Below are positions 11,251-24,663 of a DNA stretch of 64,000 nt, in pieces; position 1 is the first letter of the stretch, and every line of letters starts with the position of its first letter. The notes under the pieces were generated by a model, which did no database searches, was not told the origin of the DNA, and saw only the letters and a list, made by a program, of their open reading frames with translations. The translations under genes were made by a program, and so were the position numbers. Source of the DNA: Caprimulgus europaeus (lineage: Eukaryota; Chordata; Aves; Caprimulgiformes; Caprimulgidae); NCBI GenBank assembly GCA_907165065.1, contig OU015528.1, positions 74,319,474 through 74,383,473 on the forward strand, written 5' to 3'.

Positions 11251-14167
11251 AGAAGAGGGATATGTAAGGGGGAGGGAATGTGTCTCTATGTCTCTACTTT
11301 CTCCTCCAGCCCTTTGCTTTAACAAGTGCCTGAATGTTAATTCCCTTCTTCCTATCACCCTTTCCAATTTGGTTAATCAATATAATCTCTGCATTCATGT
11401 CAGGGCTCATATGTTGTATTAGATTGCAAATTAATTCAGGACCAAAAGAAACATTGTTGACCTTTTAGGGACAGTGGGTTTTTTGGTGATGGTGAGGAGT
11501 TTTTTTCCCCAAATTTTCTATCTTGTAGCAGAGTTTCTTGGTTAGAAAATTATGCCAAGTTGTCAGAAATGGCCATGCAACCCAATTATTCCCTTCTTAG
11601 TTATGGAATGGTTGTTAGCAAACCTGATAATGACTTCCAGCCCTTGGTAGGGAGGAGGTGTTCAGGGACAGAGTGCCAAGTACTGTTACTGAGTGGTCTG
11701 GATTTAGCTGACTATAAGTAAATTAAGCAGTGATTAGATTCCTGTAGCCACTTTTCCTGCAGATAAGATAATTGAAGCTGCAGTAGCTGCCTCGGGGAGA
11801 AATGTCATACCTGCCTCACCATTTTCTTCATGTCAAGGCCATGTTTATGTCACGTCTTTATAGGTCAATAAACAGCTACAAGGGAATTTCAGCTGTGGGA
11901 TGTTAAAGTAATGGAGCTTCCATCCTCACAGAACATTAATGCTTCTAAATAGGCTAAAGACAGTTGTTTCAAATCTCAATTACATTTACTCGAAGATTGG
12001 AAGGTAGATCTCAGATCAATTCTTGCAAGGCAGAGAACACAGAAGAGAAGACCCTTGGGCTAAGTTCAGTAATGAAATTAAGTGCTTTAGATATAAGTGT
12101 TGTGACTGCCAAAGTGGTGAGACCTTTGCAATAGGAGTGTTAAGATGCCTCCAAACTCAAAGTCTTTAAAGCTTAACTGTGCAGAGGTTTCACTACCATG
12201 TGTGGACTAAGCTTTGAAGGAAGCCCTGTGTCAGGTCAGTGTGTGTCGCAGCAGGACACAGCAGCCAGGAGAGGCTGAGCCAGTATCCGTGTCCTCAGGA
12301 GACCCAGCATCCTTGCATCGGGTGAAGGTGCCTGGGGAATAAGGCTGTTTTAGGGGAATGCCAAATCCCTTATGTCTGTTGAGTTGGCCGGGGGGCTGGC
12401 ATGTGTCACAGGAGTGGGGTTACAGGAGGTGGCAGAGCTGTCAGCACTGTGCAAGGCTGCAGAGTGTGTCTACATAGCAAGTCTTTCTCTCCACTAATGG
12501 GTGATAGTGGGATCTAAAGAGGAGAACAGAACCAGCCTGGATTCCTCTGATGCACACAAAATACTGCCTGAATAAAGAGGCTGTAGCTGTTGCAGTAGAG
12601 AGGTGAGATCCTGGCCCTGGTGGCTTTAGCCTGGCAATATATCCTGTCCTTCTCCCATCCCTTCAAGTGAACATGAAGGGAAGGCTGGGGAATACGAGGT
12701 GGAGTTTGTCTATAAGAAAGTGTTAATGTGCACCTGTATTTGATTTCAAATACCCATTTGTAACCGCTTCCATTTTCCACCTTTACAACAGTTATTCCTG
12801 TTCTCTTCTATAGAGACAGTGAGAGTGATGTTTTGTGTAAGAACAATTCCACTGTGGGCAATCAGGAGTGGTTTTATTGTCAAATACAAGCAATAATCTT
12901 TTGGAAAAAGAGATCTGGTGCCACAGTCTTCCTTCTAATATCCAGATAGTTCTGGTGAGAAACTCTGTTTGCATCCAGCCGTGCTGCTCAGCCTCTGGAA
13001 ATGCCCTGAGGTGTGTTTGAGGAGACTTTTTCCAGCTGGGAGCTGGAGGAGACATCTGTCCTCTACAAAACAAGGGCTTAGCTCAAACTCACCTTTGCAG
13101 GTGAGAGCAGGAGATGGCTGTGGCACAGGGAAGAGTGTAGCATGATAATGGTTTAGGACAATCATTAGGTTTGCTGGGGTGCCAACAGGTGTACTGATTC
13201 TTGCATGTGCAGCATGGTTTGTGTTTGGAAGGAGGACTGGATTTGTCCAAAGTCTTCCTGTGCTGTGTCAGCTCCCTCACTGGCTGATCAGGAGGAATGA
13301 AAATGCTCCAGTGAGGAGAAAGACAGACCTGATTTGGGGGATGAGTCCAGTAGAAGAGTTAAACATTTTTCTAAGTCACATTTCTCTGTTCCCTATAAAC
13401 ATGGACTTCATCCTGAAAGGGGGTTGCCTCTTCCTCACCAAGTAATAAATCCTAAAATCTCACAGGAACAAATGTTATCATCCTATAGCTTCACTGGTTA
13501 TCCTAGGGACGTTGTAAGGGTCTGCATGTATACATCTGCTTATGAACCCCCATGTCCCCTCCTCACATGTCCCTAGCAGGGCTGGCAGCATCCTCTCCAC
13601 CCCTGCTCAGCCTCTGCTTCTGAAGGACAGGAGGTGTGAAGGGAGGATGGTTTCAACCACCCACACAGTGACGTGTGGCACATGGTTTCCCAGAGGGTTA
13701 CCTGGCTCTCTGAGCCAGGACAAAGTCCTCCTTCTCCTTGTCATGCAGAAGTAACACGTGTCCCCTGCACTTGCAGCGTTGCCTTCACAGGGCAGCAAAG
13801 CTCTTGTTTGCAAAGTCCTTTGCAAAGCCTGGCCTTGCTGCTGTGGCTGTGAGCACGGGCAGCACCGATGTGGGGACAGCTGACCCGGGGGAAAGAGGGA
13901 CTCGGGTGGGACACAGAGGGAGACAGCAGGGACAGTCCCTTTGGAAAGATAGGAGCAAGATTTGGCCTTGGGTTGTGGGTACTGCCTTGGCTGTACTGGT
14001 TTCTGAGGGAGTCCATTCCTTGCATATGAAATGAGCAACTAATTATAAAAAGTTAGGAGGGAGTCTGGGATTAAAACACACAGATTTCTGCCTGGTGTCT
14101 CACTGTATCTGTCAGTCTGTGGGAGCAGCTCCTGCAGTGCCTCCCAGCACTGATGGGCACTTGTTGT
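11251..14167. other. Non-coding stretch, no gene seen
   Basis: No gene supported. Around 13540-14040 GC content rises and overlapping frames of 94-143 codons appear on both strands. They are mutually overlapping, resemble no family and have no splice context, so I treat them as chance frames. A small perfect inverted repeat (CTCACC-6 nt-GGTGAG) lies at 13088-13105. Confidence 0.55.
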
Positions 14168-14323
14168 AGAGTCCCCATCCCTGGAGGGATTGAAGAGTTG
14201 TGTAGACACGGTGCTGAGGGACAGGGGTTGGTCGGGGACTTGTCAGTGTGAGGTTAATGATTGGACTCGATGATCTTAAAGATCTTTTCCAATCGAGGCA
14301 GTTCTGTGATTCTGTGATTCTAT
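14168..14323 (+). mobile_element. CR1 LINE 3' end fragment
   Basis: The order of blocks is that of a CR1 3' end read forward: 'gagtccccatccctggaggg', 'gtgtagacacggtgctg', 'gattggactcgatgatctta', 'aagatcttttccaatc', then terminal 'ctgtgattctgtgattctat'. The copy is 5'-truncated to about 155 bp, and the usual 'ccaacctt' block is diverged. It belongs to a different CR1 subgroup from the 7338-8064 copy, because the bases before the terminus differ ('atcttaaagatcttttcc' here against 'atccttgtgggtcccttcc' there). Confidence 0.9.
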
Positions 14324-15662
14324 ATTGCAGAAGGTAAATGTGGGGAGCACTCTGGGTCATCCCAGAAAGTGGATTATTGCCAGCACATGTGAACGGGGAG
14401 GTATGGCAGCACAGGAGCTTTTTGACCAAGCTGTTGCAGGTGGCTTCACCCCCAAGCACTTGTTTCATCAAGTGCAAAATCAGGAGAAGGTTATTTACCT
14501 TATTTGAAAAGTGTGGTGAGGTTCTCTGTTGAAAAGAGCTGTGCAAGAGGTCATTATTTATCTTCTGAATCTGTTTATGGGAACTTTTAATTTAACATTT
14601 CATTGGTGATGTTCAGTAATAGACTTTTTTCAGCCTGTCTTGCAAGATCTATTATCGGTGTTCGCTGGACCAGATCGAAGGGAGAAATTGATGTCCTTTA
14701 TCGCTTGATCTATACACTGTTTGCTACTTGGGAAGATAAAATATTCCATGCTTATTGAGAATCTGCATTATTGAGAATTGTATCAATGCTTGTTTTATGC
14801 TTATTGACATTACATTTAGACTGGCTATTTGACTGCTGTGTTGCGTTTGGCCAAGCTTAACTTTGTTTCTAGGTCACAGCAATCTCTTGCCCTGATAAAA
14901 GGGAAAGGGAGGAATTCATATTTTAAACACAAAATAATTATAATTTTTTTTTTTTGAGATATGCACATTGATGCATACAAGCATTGATATCTACCCAGTC
15001 CACTGGGAAGTCATTTTGACTTTGAAGTGCAGAATTGTGTTCATATTTAATAACGAGTTCTTTTTAAAATGAGGCTTAATGGAGGCTTGTTGGTAATTAT
15101 TCTGCCTCATTGATAAAGATCCCAAACATTTAAGAGTTTCAAATGATTTCACAGCTGATTTATATGCACAAAGCATAATTAGGATCATGTAATTTCCTTG
15201 CCAGTTTGGTTCTCATTTGAATATGGAAAAATGTCACTTAGAAAAACTTTTATACTTTGTTGTTTGACTAACACTGAAAAATCAAATATGAATTGCAACC
15301 AAAAAACCCCATGTATAACATGCTGCACACTATTACTCTCTACTATTGAAATGCTGCTTTGAAGGCAGAATTATAAATTTCCTCACGGGTGCTTTTAATG
15401 TACTCCTTACTGTGTATTATCAGAGACCTTCACAAATGTCAATTTTATAAACACCTCTATGAGAAGGGAAGATGCTATTACCACTGTTTTACAGATGGGG
15501 AGCTGCAGTATAAGAGAGTTTAAGGTCAAAAGTGTCCACTCAATTTAGCTACACTATTGGAAACACCTAGAACTTCATTTTTCAAAATGTTATACAAAGC
15601 AATTTGTATTTGAAGCACTACGAAGGCAGACTTCCGTGCTCAGTGTTATGCCAGATCAAATT
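14324..15662. other. Non-coding stretch between CR1 copies
   Basis: Apart from the possible conserved element at 14550-14830, this holds nothing recognisable. There is a T-run near 14945-14956 and AT-rich unique sequence with no supported exon. Confidence 0.55.
14550..14830. promoter_or_regulatory. Possible conserved non-coding element
   Basis: AT-rich, repeat-free sequence with a few CpGs around 14650-14705. It contains a recurring 'atgcttattga' word at 14748-14758 and 14797-14807, with a related 'cattattgaga' between them. Repeated homeobox- or SOX-like words of this kind are common in vertebrate developmental enhancers. The call rests on composition only. Confidence 0.25.
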
Positions 15663-15833
15663 CATAGAATCATAGAATCACAGGATGGTTTGGGATGGAA
15701 AGGACCTTAAAGATCATCCAGTTCCAACCCCCCTGCCATCAGCAGGGACACCTTCCACTAGACCAGGTTGCTCAAAGCCTCATCCAGCCTGGCCTTGAAC
15801 ACTTCCAGGGAGGGTTCCATCTATGACTTCTCT
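15663..15833 (-). mobile_element. CR1 LINE 3' end fragment
   Basis: A clean inverted CR1 terminus 'catagaatcatagaatcaca' is followed by 'ggatggtttgggatgg', 'accttaaagatcatccagtt', 'ccaacccccctgcc', 'actagaccaggttgctcaaa' and 'catccagcctggccttgaac'. The match to the CR1 3' region in reverse complement is close over about 170 bp. The element is on the minus strand with its 3' end at the left, severely 5'-truncated. Confidence 0.95.
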
Positions 15834-16674
15834 GTGATTCACAATTTCTTTGAAATTCCAAGATTTCCTCTTGATTTCAGTCTGGAGAAAGAGGAAAGCA
15901 TAGATTGTGTCAGAGCTGCAGATTGAGTGAGATGCCCAGTGCCACACGGGAACCTGTGGCAGAGGAAGGGCAGAGTCCAGGTGTTCCCCTCGTTCAACAA
16001 GACCCAATTGGGAACACTTAACAGTGGTGAGAAGGTGTTAGGTCAGGGAAATGGAGATTAGCTAGAATGGAGTTTTTTGTAGAAAAGGAGTATGTTAACA
16101 AATTTCCATATTTGGGGGGTAAAAATAAAAAAAAGGAAATGGTTGAAATAGCCATTTGTGAAATTTTCAGCTGAACAGTTTCCTTTCCATTGTGAACTGA
16201 TTTTTTTGCTTGGAAATTTTTCTTCATTTTTATCCTTTAAAATCCAAGCTCATACAGAAATACAGATTGCTGTGGCCAGGGGAAGGAAGAAGTGTTTGAA
16301 CTACTAGACAGCAGTGCTTTTTGGGAACTTGCCTCACCATCATGGCATAAGATGGAAAAAAATATCCAAATTTTGAACTTGTGTAAGACAGGAGCCCTTG
16401 TTCAGCTCTCTATATAACTGCCTGCACTTGTGTTAATCCTAAACCACTTTTTTAGTTCCTGTACCCCTCTGCCACACTCTTTGTGCACTTCTCAGACTCA
16501 GTAGATCTATGGGCATCACCCTCCTAAGTTACTCAGCCTTGATTCATACTCAGCAACAGACCATCCTGCATCCTAAATGAAGCAACAGTCCTCCAGGGAG
16601 GAAAAAAAAACGTCATCATGTAATGAAAGGCTGTTTCATAATATATAAGTACCAGGTGTGGGATTGAGCCTGCC

Positions 16675-16713
16675 TAATTTCAGCTCCCAATTTGTATCTA
16701 TAATTTCAGCTCC
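16675..16713. repeat. 13-bp direct repeat, 26-bp period
   Basis: The word 'taatttcagctcc' occurs exactly at 16675-16687 and 16701-16713. The spacing suggests a small local duplication of a 26-bp unit whose second half has diverged. Confidence 0.8.
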
Positions 16714-17932
16714 TAGCAACCCAGTTCTGGGAGAGAGGGCTGAAAAACCCCTGTGAGATCAGCAGAGAGAGGCAGGTGCCTTTGGATGTCTCCAGAGGGA
16801 GATACAGGCTGCAATCAGGTGCCGGTGGGCTGGTGGTGGAGCTGGCTCAGCCTCCTCACCTTGCATTTACTGTTTGATTTTCCTCTGGGTAGTTTTCTCT
16901 TTGGGGTCCCGGGCTGGGGATCTGGTTTGGATATGGGTACATCACTCCTGGAGGTGCGGACGTCCAGAGCTGGGCTGAGCCTGTCGATGATGCGCTGCTT
17001 GAAGGCACTCCAAAATCCCATGGGGGTTACGCTCTCCCCAGGCAAGCACATCTCTCATTTCCCAACTCTTGGGCACAAGGAGTCAACCGACCTGCTGCAG
17101 CCACTCATCCTGGGAGAGGGCATCCAAGCAGTTTACATAAGACATCATTAAAAGCCACAAGAAAACAGGGATTTATGATAAGAAAACAGACAGGATCTAA
17201 ATTAAACAGTATATACAAAGAGCTGTGCATCTGTTTATAAAATATATTCTTACTCAGACAAAGGGAAAAGTCTTGATACATCTCTATCTGTGACTCTCCT
17301 CCTAATATGCATGGGTTAGACCATGTACAGAGAGACCCTAGTAATGATAACAGAGACCCCTTCTCTGTTATTCCTAACTCAGTGACATTTGCCTCTTTCT
17401 TAGAGGTGGATGGAATTAATTTTTCAATCTCTCTCCACCATGGGCCCCTTCTGGCTATAGAGAGTCCATTGAGTTTTTCTGGGTTTGTTATGCAGCCTGA
17501 TTGACACCTTGGGTCAGATCTGAACCACGGACAGAGTGAAATTGAATTTTTCCTCCTGAACTTCCCCTTTCTTATTTTTCTGCAGGTCTCCATTATGTTC
17601 AATTCATGCTTCTATCAAGTGTGGCATGGAGTCTAACACTGCATGTACATTAACTGTACTTCTGCCTGCAGATGAACCATCATATGAGAAAGGGCTGATT
17701 TAAATTCTGCCCTATAATGGAGTGGCAGACCCATACACTCAAAACCATGAGTCACTTTCCTTCCCTAATGGCACTGGCTGAAAAATTATATTAGCAAAAA
17801 CGTTCTGTTTTGTTGTGTTTGGCATTTTATCTTATTTTTTTCACCTGCGTTTTGGAATTTGACATTTGAAGGCTTATTCCTCAAGAATAAAGGCTGGGAA
17901 CTTTAATCTCATGTCTCCCAGAGCTCAGGTTT

Positions 17933-17964
17933 AAAAAAAAAAAAAAAAGAAAAAGAAAAAAAGA
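17933..17964. repeat. Poly-A / A-rich tract
   Basis: A run of 16 A followed by G-interrupted A runs. It could be the remnant tail of an old retroposed copy, but nothing upstream identifies one. Confidence 0.85.
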
Positions 17965-19913
17965 CACAAAGTTGAATGGCTCAGATGAAGTGTTGAAAAT
18001 AGATTCAATTCTATACTGCTGTACTTTTCATCAAAGAAAATTACTGATATATGAGGTATATAGTCCATGCTCTGTGCTACTCTGTTCCATAGTAGACTGT
18101 ATGGAGCTATATCACAGCTGAGTTGGGAACAGGAGGGCTCTCAGCTGTGTAATAAACTTTCATCTATCAGGTATTTTAGCCCAAGCCCTTATTCACCAGC
18201 CCATTCTTCCCTTAGTTCTTCAGTTACTGAAACCAGCACTTTCTATCATGTTCATCAGTCAAGAGCACTTCGATCTGTTGATATCCAGATCTGATTGTCT
18301 AATGTGACCTTTGAAAGCCTTGGAAAGTCCTTGACAACTTCAAACGTGGCATAAAGCAAAAAATAAGGGGACAGTTGTGCACCACTTCCGTGATAAGTGG
18401 GTAAAAAAGAGCAAAGATGCAGGAACAAATGGTTTAGCATTTGCCAGCATATGAAGTGGGGTCCTTGCCAGGCTGAGCTCATGAGCATGTCTCATGTGCC
18501 ATTTAGGCTGACCTAGTACAGATGTGCTTTCTTACGTTATTGCATCTGTGTTTTGATTTGGAAGAGCTGAGATCCTCTTCCCTGTACAATGGGAAAATTG
18601 TCTTCAAATCAGATAATTTCATAACATCAGCCTATCATACAAATAACGAGTTTTATGGTAGTCACACTGTTTGAAGCCTTTGGTCATGTTTTCTTAGCAA
18701 GTAGTGTGACCCAACAACAGCAGGTCTATAAAATCAAATAGTTGGTGCTGAGGACCCCTCTTATACACTATAATAATTTCAAGGCATTTATTTGAGACAA
18801 GCTCTAGCCATGTCCCGTGAACCATCTGGTCCATCAGTGTTTGGAGCACATTAAGTGTGTTCCTGCAATGCTTCTGCATCATATTTCAGTTGAGGTTCAC
18901 CTGGAAGGAATCCAGGTCATGTTCTCCAAGACTTTTCTGTGAGGTGAATCAAACAGCAGTAAGTGGAAACAATCCTAAGATTAACTCCAAAAGAGCATTC
19001 CCCATGTAAAATAAATCATGACTGTGTACACACTCCTTGTTGGCAAGGTGCAGTGGTTGATCTGGACAGAGAGGGCTCACTCCAGGCTTGTGCTTTGTGG
19101 CAGAGCTGCAAGAGGTATGCTTCTTTCATTTGGCAATACCTGTGTTGCTGGTCCTCAGGATAGTCAGAGAAACTACTGTTTCCTCCTCAGGAACTGTCAC
19201 AAGTTGGGTGGTTCATGGCTTCAGAGATGAGAGTTGCTAGAGTAAGGTGACACTGATCAACAGGGGTTGTCCTGCAAATCTCACTGAGAATGAAGTTACA
19301 CAGGTATTTAGAAACAGCCCAGAATGGGATAGAAAAGGGAAGAGAGACAAACCAAAGGTAGAAGAAACAACCTTGGTCAGTTGTCCTAATTGAGAAAAGC
19401 TCATGAGCTCCATCCTCTGCTCTGACTGTGACATGGGCCATGTACTCAGTCAAGGGGCATAAAACAGGATAAAGTTCATCCAGATTGATACAAACCAAGA
19501 TCACCCAGGATGAATAGTCTTGGCAAAACTTTCAGGCTGCTGTGAGAATTCAGGTGACCTGGTCATGGAGAAGCATCCTTTCTACATCCACTCCAGATGT
19601 TAGTATAGGTCTTATCATCATCATACAGTTTTCAAAAGCCATTGTGTTCCTTTAAGAGGTATGATTTTGAGAGATTTCTTAGGCTTTTTGCTTTCCTTGG
19701 TCAAGTTTGCTGGCTGGAGGAAATGGATTTGTTGTAATCTTGCTTGCAAATGTGTTGCTTCCACTGACCATACTGTAAAGATGAATGGACCTTTGCCAAT
19801 GTTTTATAGAAGGATGTATCTAAAGTTATGGACATTGAAGATTGTTAAAGACAAAGTAAACCCTACAAGGTGCAGCACTGGAACAGTCATACGAAATGGA
19901 CATTTGTAGTTTG

Positions 19914-19955
19914 GCAGTGATTTTCCAGATCAGACTTCTGCAGTGATTTTCCAGA
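19914..19955. repeat. 16-bp direct repeat, 26-bp period
   Basis: 'gcagtgattttccaga' is repeated exactly at 19914-19929 and 19940-19955, a 26-bp period. The perfect identity suggests a recent local tandem duplication or replication slippage. Confidence 0.85.
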
Positions 19956-22900
19956 AGAAAAGAAGAAGACTGACCATTGCATGGCTGTTTTGCTAATTCA
20001 GAGGTGGATGCACTCTCACAGATGTAATCTGAGTAATTTTAAGATGCCCCTGCCATTGTTCGGCCCTACCTCCCAGCCCCAGTTGCCTTAACAGATCATG
20101 TGAGTGCCCCTAGACCATCTCAGTATGAACTCAGTCAGGTTTAATAACCTTTTGCCCCAAAGCAATCCTGAGTTAGCCAAGAGTTATTTTTAATCACACA
20201 CGATGCTTCTCACTACAAGTGATCCATGCAGCCCCAAAGATCAGCAGACATCAGTCATTGGCAACCCACTCACATACCGTATGAAAAATGTAGCTCGTGA
20301 CCTCCTGCTCCCTGAAGAACAGTCAATATTAAAAGCAATCCCACAATATTCAATGGTACAGGCAGAGGTCAGATCAGACCAGCCCTGGCTAATGCACTGT
20401 GTCAGTATTTCTTTAGTGACCTCATCAGTTGTCTCAGAATTATCTTTCTTTAAAAGATATCATGTCTGTCTCCTTATGAAGAAAACCTTCTGGATGAGAT
20501 TTGATCTTGCGTGTTCCTGCATCTAGAGAGAAGCAGTGTCATGGAAGAGGCAGTCTGACCCCTTTAACTCAAGGGGATTTTAATTCTGAAGCTTAATGAC
20601 ACTTTAATTGCTACCTGTCCTTTAAGAGAGAAATACAGCTGTTCTGGGACTGTGGGTTTCCAAGTGGTGTGTTAGGGAAGTACCAGGAGATGTAGAGGTT
20701 AAAAAAATGCTAAAAATGTGTCTGCAAGCATCCGAGCTGATTTCAAGAGCAGATGGTCTTCTATGAGAATGAGAGATTGGCAACTGCGTCACCAAGTCCA
20801 CGAGTTCAGTCTTTGTTGTGGCAAGAGTAAGTGATTTTCACTCAGCTTATATTATTCATCAGAGAGTGTGTTTTTAAATAAAACATGATTATGTTTCCTT
20901 AGTTTTGGTTTTGCATACTTTAAAGCTGAATATGTTTCATCAGCTGGTTTGGCTTTCAGACTTTGGCATTTTAACCAAACTAAATAAACATTCCCAAACT
21001 TTCTTCAATGTGTATGCAAAAAATGAGGCAAAAGTTTAATTTGCCATAAATCTCATCTTTCCACAGAGTTCCAAGCTATCATTTAATTGTGCTATCATGT
21101 ATTTCAAGCTTCCAAATTCCACATAAAAATCTTGAGGGAAGAGGCTAGTGGGTAGGCAATATGTCTAGAGAGGGTTAAATCTATTTGTTTGCCACCTCCT
21201 ATTTGTTTGGGTTTTAGATTCGTGCAGTTATTTTCGTTGTCCTCCTTGCAATATATGTCTATAAAAGTGAGCCTTGTATTCTGTGGGGATTTCAGGAAAA
21301 AAAAAAGGAAATGCTGTAAGATTTGCAGTACAATGATGGAAGCTGGCAGTTCTCAAATAGTATGAAATTATTTTAGTTTAGTCTTGTTCTTCTGTTATCT
21401 CCTACTCATCTACCGCCCTCCCTTGGAGTCAAGCATTATCTGTGTTTTTTTCTAGTGTTCCTCTGACATTTCTGCTCTCCACTTGACAAATGCAATCAAA
21501 CCATACAGCAGAGCAGGGCTGGTAAATTAAGGTACTTAAGACAAGAGCTGACTTCAGAAAAGAGCGAGAATTTGGTGTGGTTTTTAGACAAAACCCACTG
21601 AAGTTCAAACAGGACTTTGCAGCCAACGTTGCCAGATCATTAGAGAAAAGCTGCGGTTGTGGGAGAGGAAGCAAATTGTTGTGCTCATATTTCTGTCATT
21701 GTATGATTTGGATTCCCCTCTCACCCCCTCCAGGAAACAGAAACAGTCTGGAATTATTTAATTACTGCACATTTCCTATTCACAAGAGTAGTTCTTTATG
21801 GAAATGTACACCTTCATGCCCTCTCCTACAATACATATGTTGTGAAGAAATTACTGCACAAAATAGCTGTTTCCTATTTCCTCCCAGCTGGCTACTCTTG
21901 GGAATGATGGCTCTTGAGAAGCCACAAAATGCAGCTCCACCTTAGCATGCCATCCCCTGGATCCAAGCACAGCTCTGCCCCACCACCCTGAAGACCAGGA
22001 CACTTTGCAACCGCTGCTGTCCAGGTCACCTTCTGCTCCACCAGTGGTCAACAATATGCCCTTCCAAATCTTATGAGGATGTTCTCTGAGGTCTGTGGAA
22101 CTTAGGTGTGCTCAGCAGGGACCCAATGGGTTGCTGGCTCCTCCTTTAGACCTTGAAGTGCTTGCATTGCTCCTCAGGGGTGACTCGGAGGGGTCAATGA
22201 GGTCCATAGGAAGATCCCAGGTTTTGTTTCATGACATTGGAAGTGACTCTGGGTTTTTTGCCCATATTACCCAAAGACATCACAGTCATGGTACCTACCA
22301 TAAGGATGTGGGACAATAACCTTGACAAAGCTTTGAAGACCTCTGAGACTAAATATCTCCACATAGGCAGCTTTAGGGGCACGGTAGCTTGAGGCACCTG
22401 TGATGAGATGTTGCTTCTGTGTTCAGGGTAGAAACTGCTGGGTAAATAGAGCAGTTGGTACGAGCCATTGTGAGCCATGGAGATGCAGACCCTTCATGTC
22501 CTCTATTTATTCAGGTTTGTTCATGGAAAGTGGCTTGATGAGTTGAGGGAATGTTTTGTACACTGTGGATGTTAAATGACCCCTGATAAATAACGAAAAC
22601 CTATTAACAAGCTGCTCTGAAAGCAATCAGGCTTAATTATCTCAAAATACTGGGCTTTGCCAGACTATAAAAACCTGTTATTTATTTTAAAAGTTTTGAA
22701 AACATCTGTAAGCTAAATATATTTGAATGTGTATTTGTATATTTACATGCCCATGTATGTGGTGATTGTGGTGATTATTCAATGAGAATGGACTTCTGCT
22801 ACTCGTTTCTGCTATTTCTTCTTTTTCTTTGGCTCCAATTGTATTTTCTGACTGCAGCAGTTAAATGTTTGGTGTCAGCAAAATGCATATTCTTTCCCTT

Positions 22901-23180
22901 CATTTTTTAGCTTTTAAGGAAGATTTTTTCTCACCCTCCCAAAACAAAACCCTCACCCACAGCCTACTTGAGAAGTCCTTTGATGTCCGCTTACTCAGGG
23001 TAAAAATACAGGACTCTAGATCTGAACCCTCCCTTGTTTGCCAGCCCAGGCACTAATTCTCTCATCCAATAAAACTTGGTAAGAGGGCAGAGTCAAACGT
23101 CACATCTAATCATTGATCAGACCATAATGAATCGCATATATTACATTAGCACACTCGTGCTTTTATTTCACTGTGAGCAT

Positions 23181-23211
23181 CTTTTTTCTTTTTTCTTTTT
23201 TTTTTTTTTTT
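23181..23211. repeat. Pyrimidine (T-rich) tract
   Basis: C-interrupted T runs ending in about 17 consecutive T, then 'ccctgag'. No acceptor-like exon follows that I can support. Confidence 0.8.
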
Positions 23212-23334
23212 CCCTGAGAAAGGGGGATAAGAAAGTAGCACACTTTTCTTGGTGTTACCAAGGATAAGGAGTGGAATTACTTTATTTTTAAAAAAAAACA
23301 ACACAAACACTGCCCTTTTCCAGTTGCAGGATCT

Positions 23335-23500
23335 GCATACACAAAATGAAAATGCTTATCTGATGGTTCACGCTGAGCGCGGCATTGCGTACAGTCATTA
23401 ATGATCAAAATCTTTCTAATTCAGGTGTTAAATTTTAATTAAGGCACTGTGCTGATTAACACCAAATAACACAAGGCAGGAATGACTGCATTTTGCTCAT
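23335..23500. promoter_or_regulatory. Possible conserved non-coding element
   Basis: A repeat-free block with four CpGs close together around 23371-23391 ('cacgctgagcgcggcattgc' then 'gtacag'). AT-rich homeodomain-like words follow ('cattaatgatc', 'ttttaattaagg', 'gattaac'). This mix is typical of vertebrate enhancers. It is judged by eye without any alignment. Confidence 0.25.
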
Positions 23501-24663
23501 GAGGGACTGGCTGCTGTGCAGATCTAGTGGTGTCAGAGCACCCTCATTAAACGTAGCTCAGCTGTGCTGCTTTACCCTCCAAAATCCAGTGGTGCAATTA
23601 CCATTCCCAGCTTTATATGTCAATTTGCCCTGTATTCAGAGCGCTGTCCTCTGTCTTGCACAGGAGTAGCTAAACAGATTGTCAAGCCTCATCTTTCTTT
23701 GGTGTTGGTGGTTTTTGTGAATGAGAAATATTGTACTTGTTCCTAATGATGCACAAGGTAAAACAGAAACAGCTCCCACTGCCTTTTCCATCCTTTGGCC
23801 TTTTGACAGCAAACACTTGCCTGAAATTACAGATTTCTTGTGTCACTTGCATGTATTTTGTTAGCAACGTCAATCCCAAGGAGCAGGTCAAGACCAGCAT
23901 TGAAAGCTGCCACCTTGACACCAGCTGCTGCTCTGGGTCAGTAGAAACCATCAAACTCCCAGCTCCCCTTATTTACCCATCCCCTTGAGCTGCCATCTAA
24001 CTGGATTAAGTGATCTGATCCATCATGTTTGCGATAATCTCACTGAAGCAATTGATTGGGAAAGAGTAGATGAGTGTAGTCCCACGAGCCTCAGTTTGCT
24101 TTGGCTTATGATACAACCACTTGCTCCATGGCTGTGGCCAAGCCTTTCTGAGACAGTGGATGTTAAGTCTTGTTTCCTGCTCTCTTCCCACATGCTGGAG
24201 AGTTTGCCAGGCTGACTGGAAGACACCACTCTTCACGTGCCTGCTATTGTTGGTCACCAAGGTGCCAGCCATGAGGTTGAAATATATATATTTATTTTAT
24301 ATATAAAACACAGAATACTAAAGAGAAAGCTAGTCATGCCTTAATCCAGACCCTGAATATCATTATGCTACCCCAGCATAATTAAATTCTTTATGTTTAC
24401 CAGTTTTCCCTAAAATGCTTTTAACACATTATTTGTTAAACTGCAAATAGATAAAACCATTTATCTACAAAATCCAAAGCAGACAACACAGACACAAAGC
24501 TGGTAAGAACAGATGAAAAGAAATAAAAGACCATGACCCTGCACTTAGTTTATCCCTTGTGGCTTCTGTTCTGCTTCATTATCCACTCTTGGTGCTCTAT
24601 TACCTTGAGCTTGCATCCATTGTATAGATCTCCAAATTAGTGCACTCCATTTCATTATAAGTC
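23501..24663. other. Non-coding stretch, no gene seen
   Basis: No gene recognised. A short AT-only stretch (24280-24305, alternating TA) precedes the first LTR by about 360 bp. Confidence 0.55.

Larger units (their letters stand above)
15834..23334. other. Non-coding stretch, no gene seen
   Basis: Over 7 kb without a supported gene or classified transposon. Notable small items are a poly-A/GA-rich tract at 17933-17964, a C/T tract at 23181-23211 and two short direct duplications listed separately. Frames of 132 codons (16753-17151, +) and 165 codons (17105-17602, -) overlap each other, start in unremarkable context and show no family resemblance. Confidence 0.55.

Noticed and set aside
13540-14040. 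GC-richer segment with overlapping 143-, 98- and 94-codon frames, considered as an exon or CpG island
   Set aside because: CpG is only mildly raised, the frames overlap on both strands, and there is no Kozak or splice pattern comparable to the 47.6-kb site.
17105-17602. 165-codon minus-strand frame overlapping a 132-codon plus-strand frame (16753-17151)
   Set aside because: No family resemblance, and mutual overlap on opposite strands points to chance frames.
22090-22480. Possible retroposed gene fragment with frames on both strands (74 and 94 codons)
   Set aside because: Neither translation shows a recognisable domain, and no insertion hallmarks flank it.
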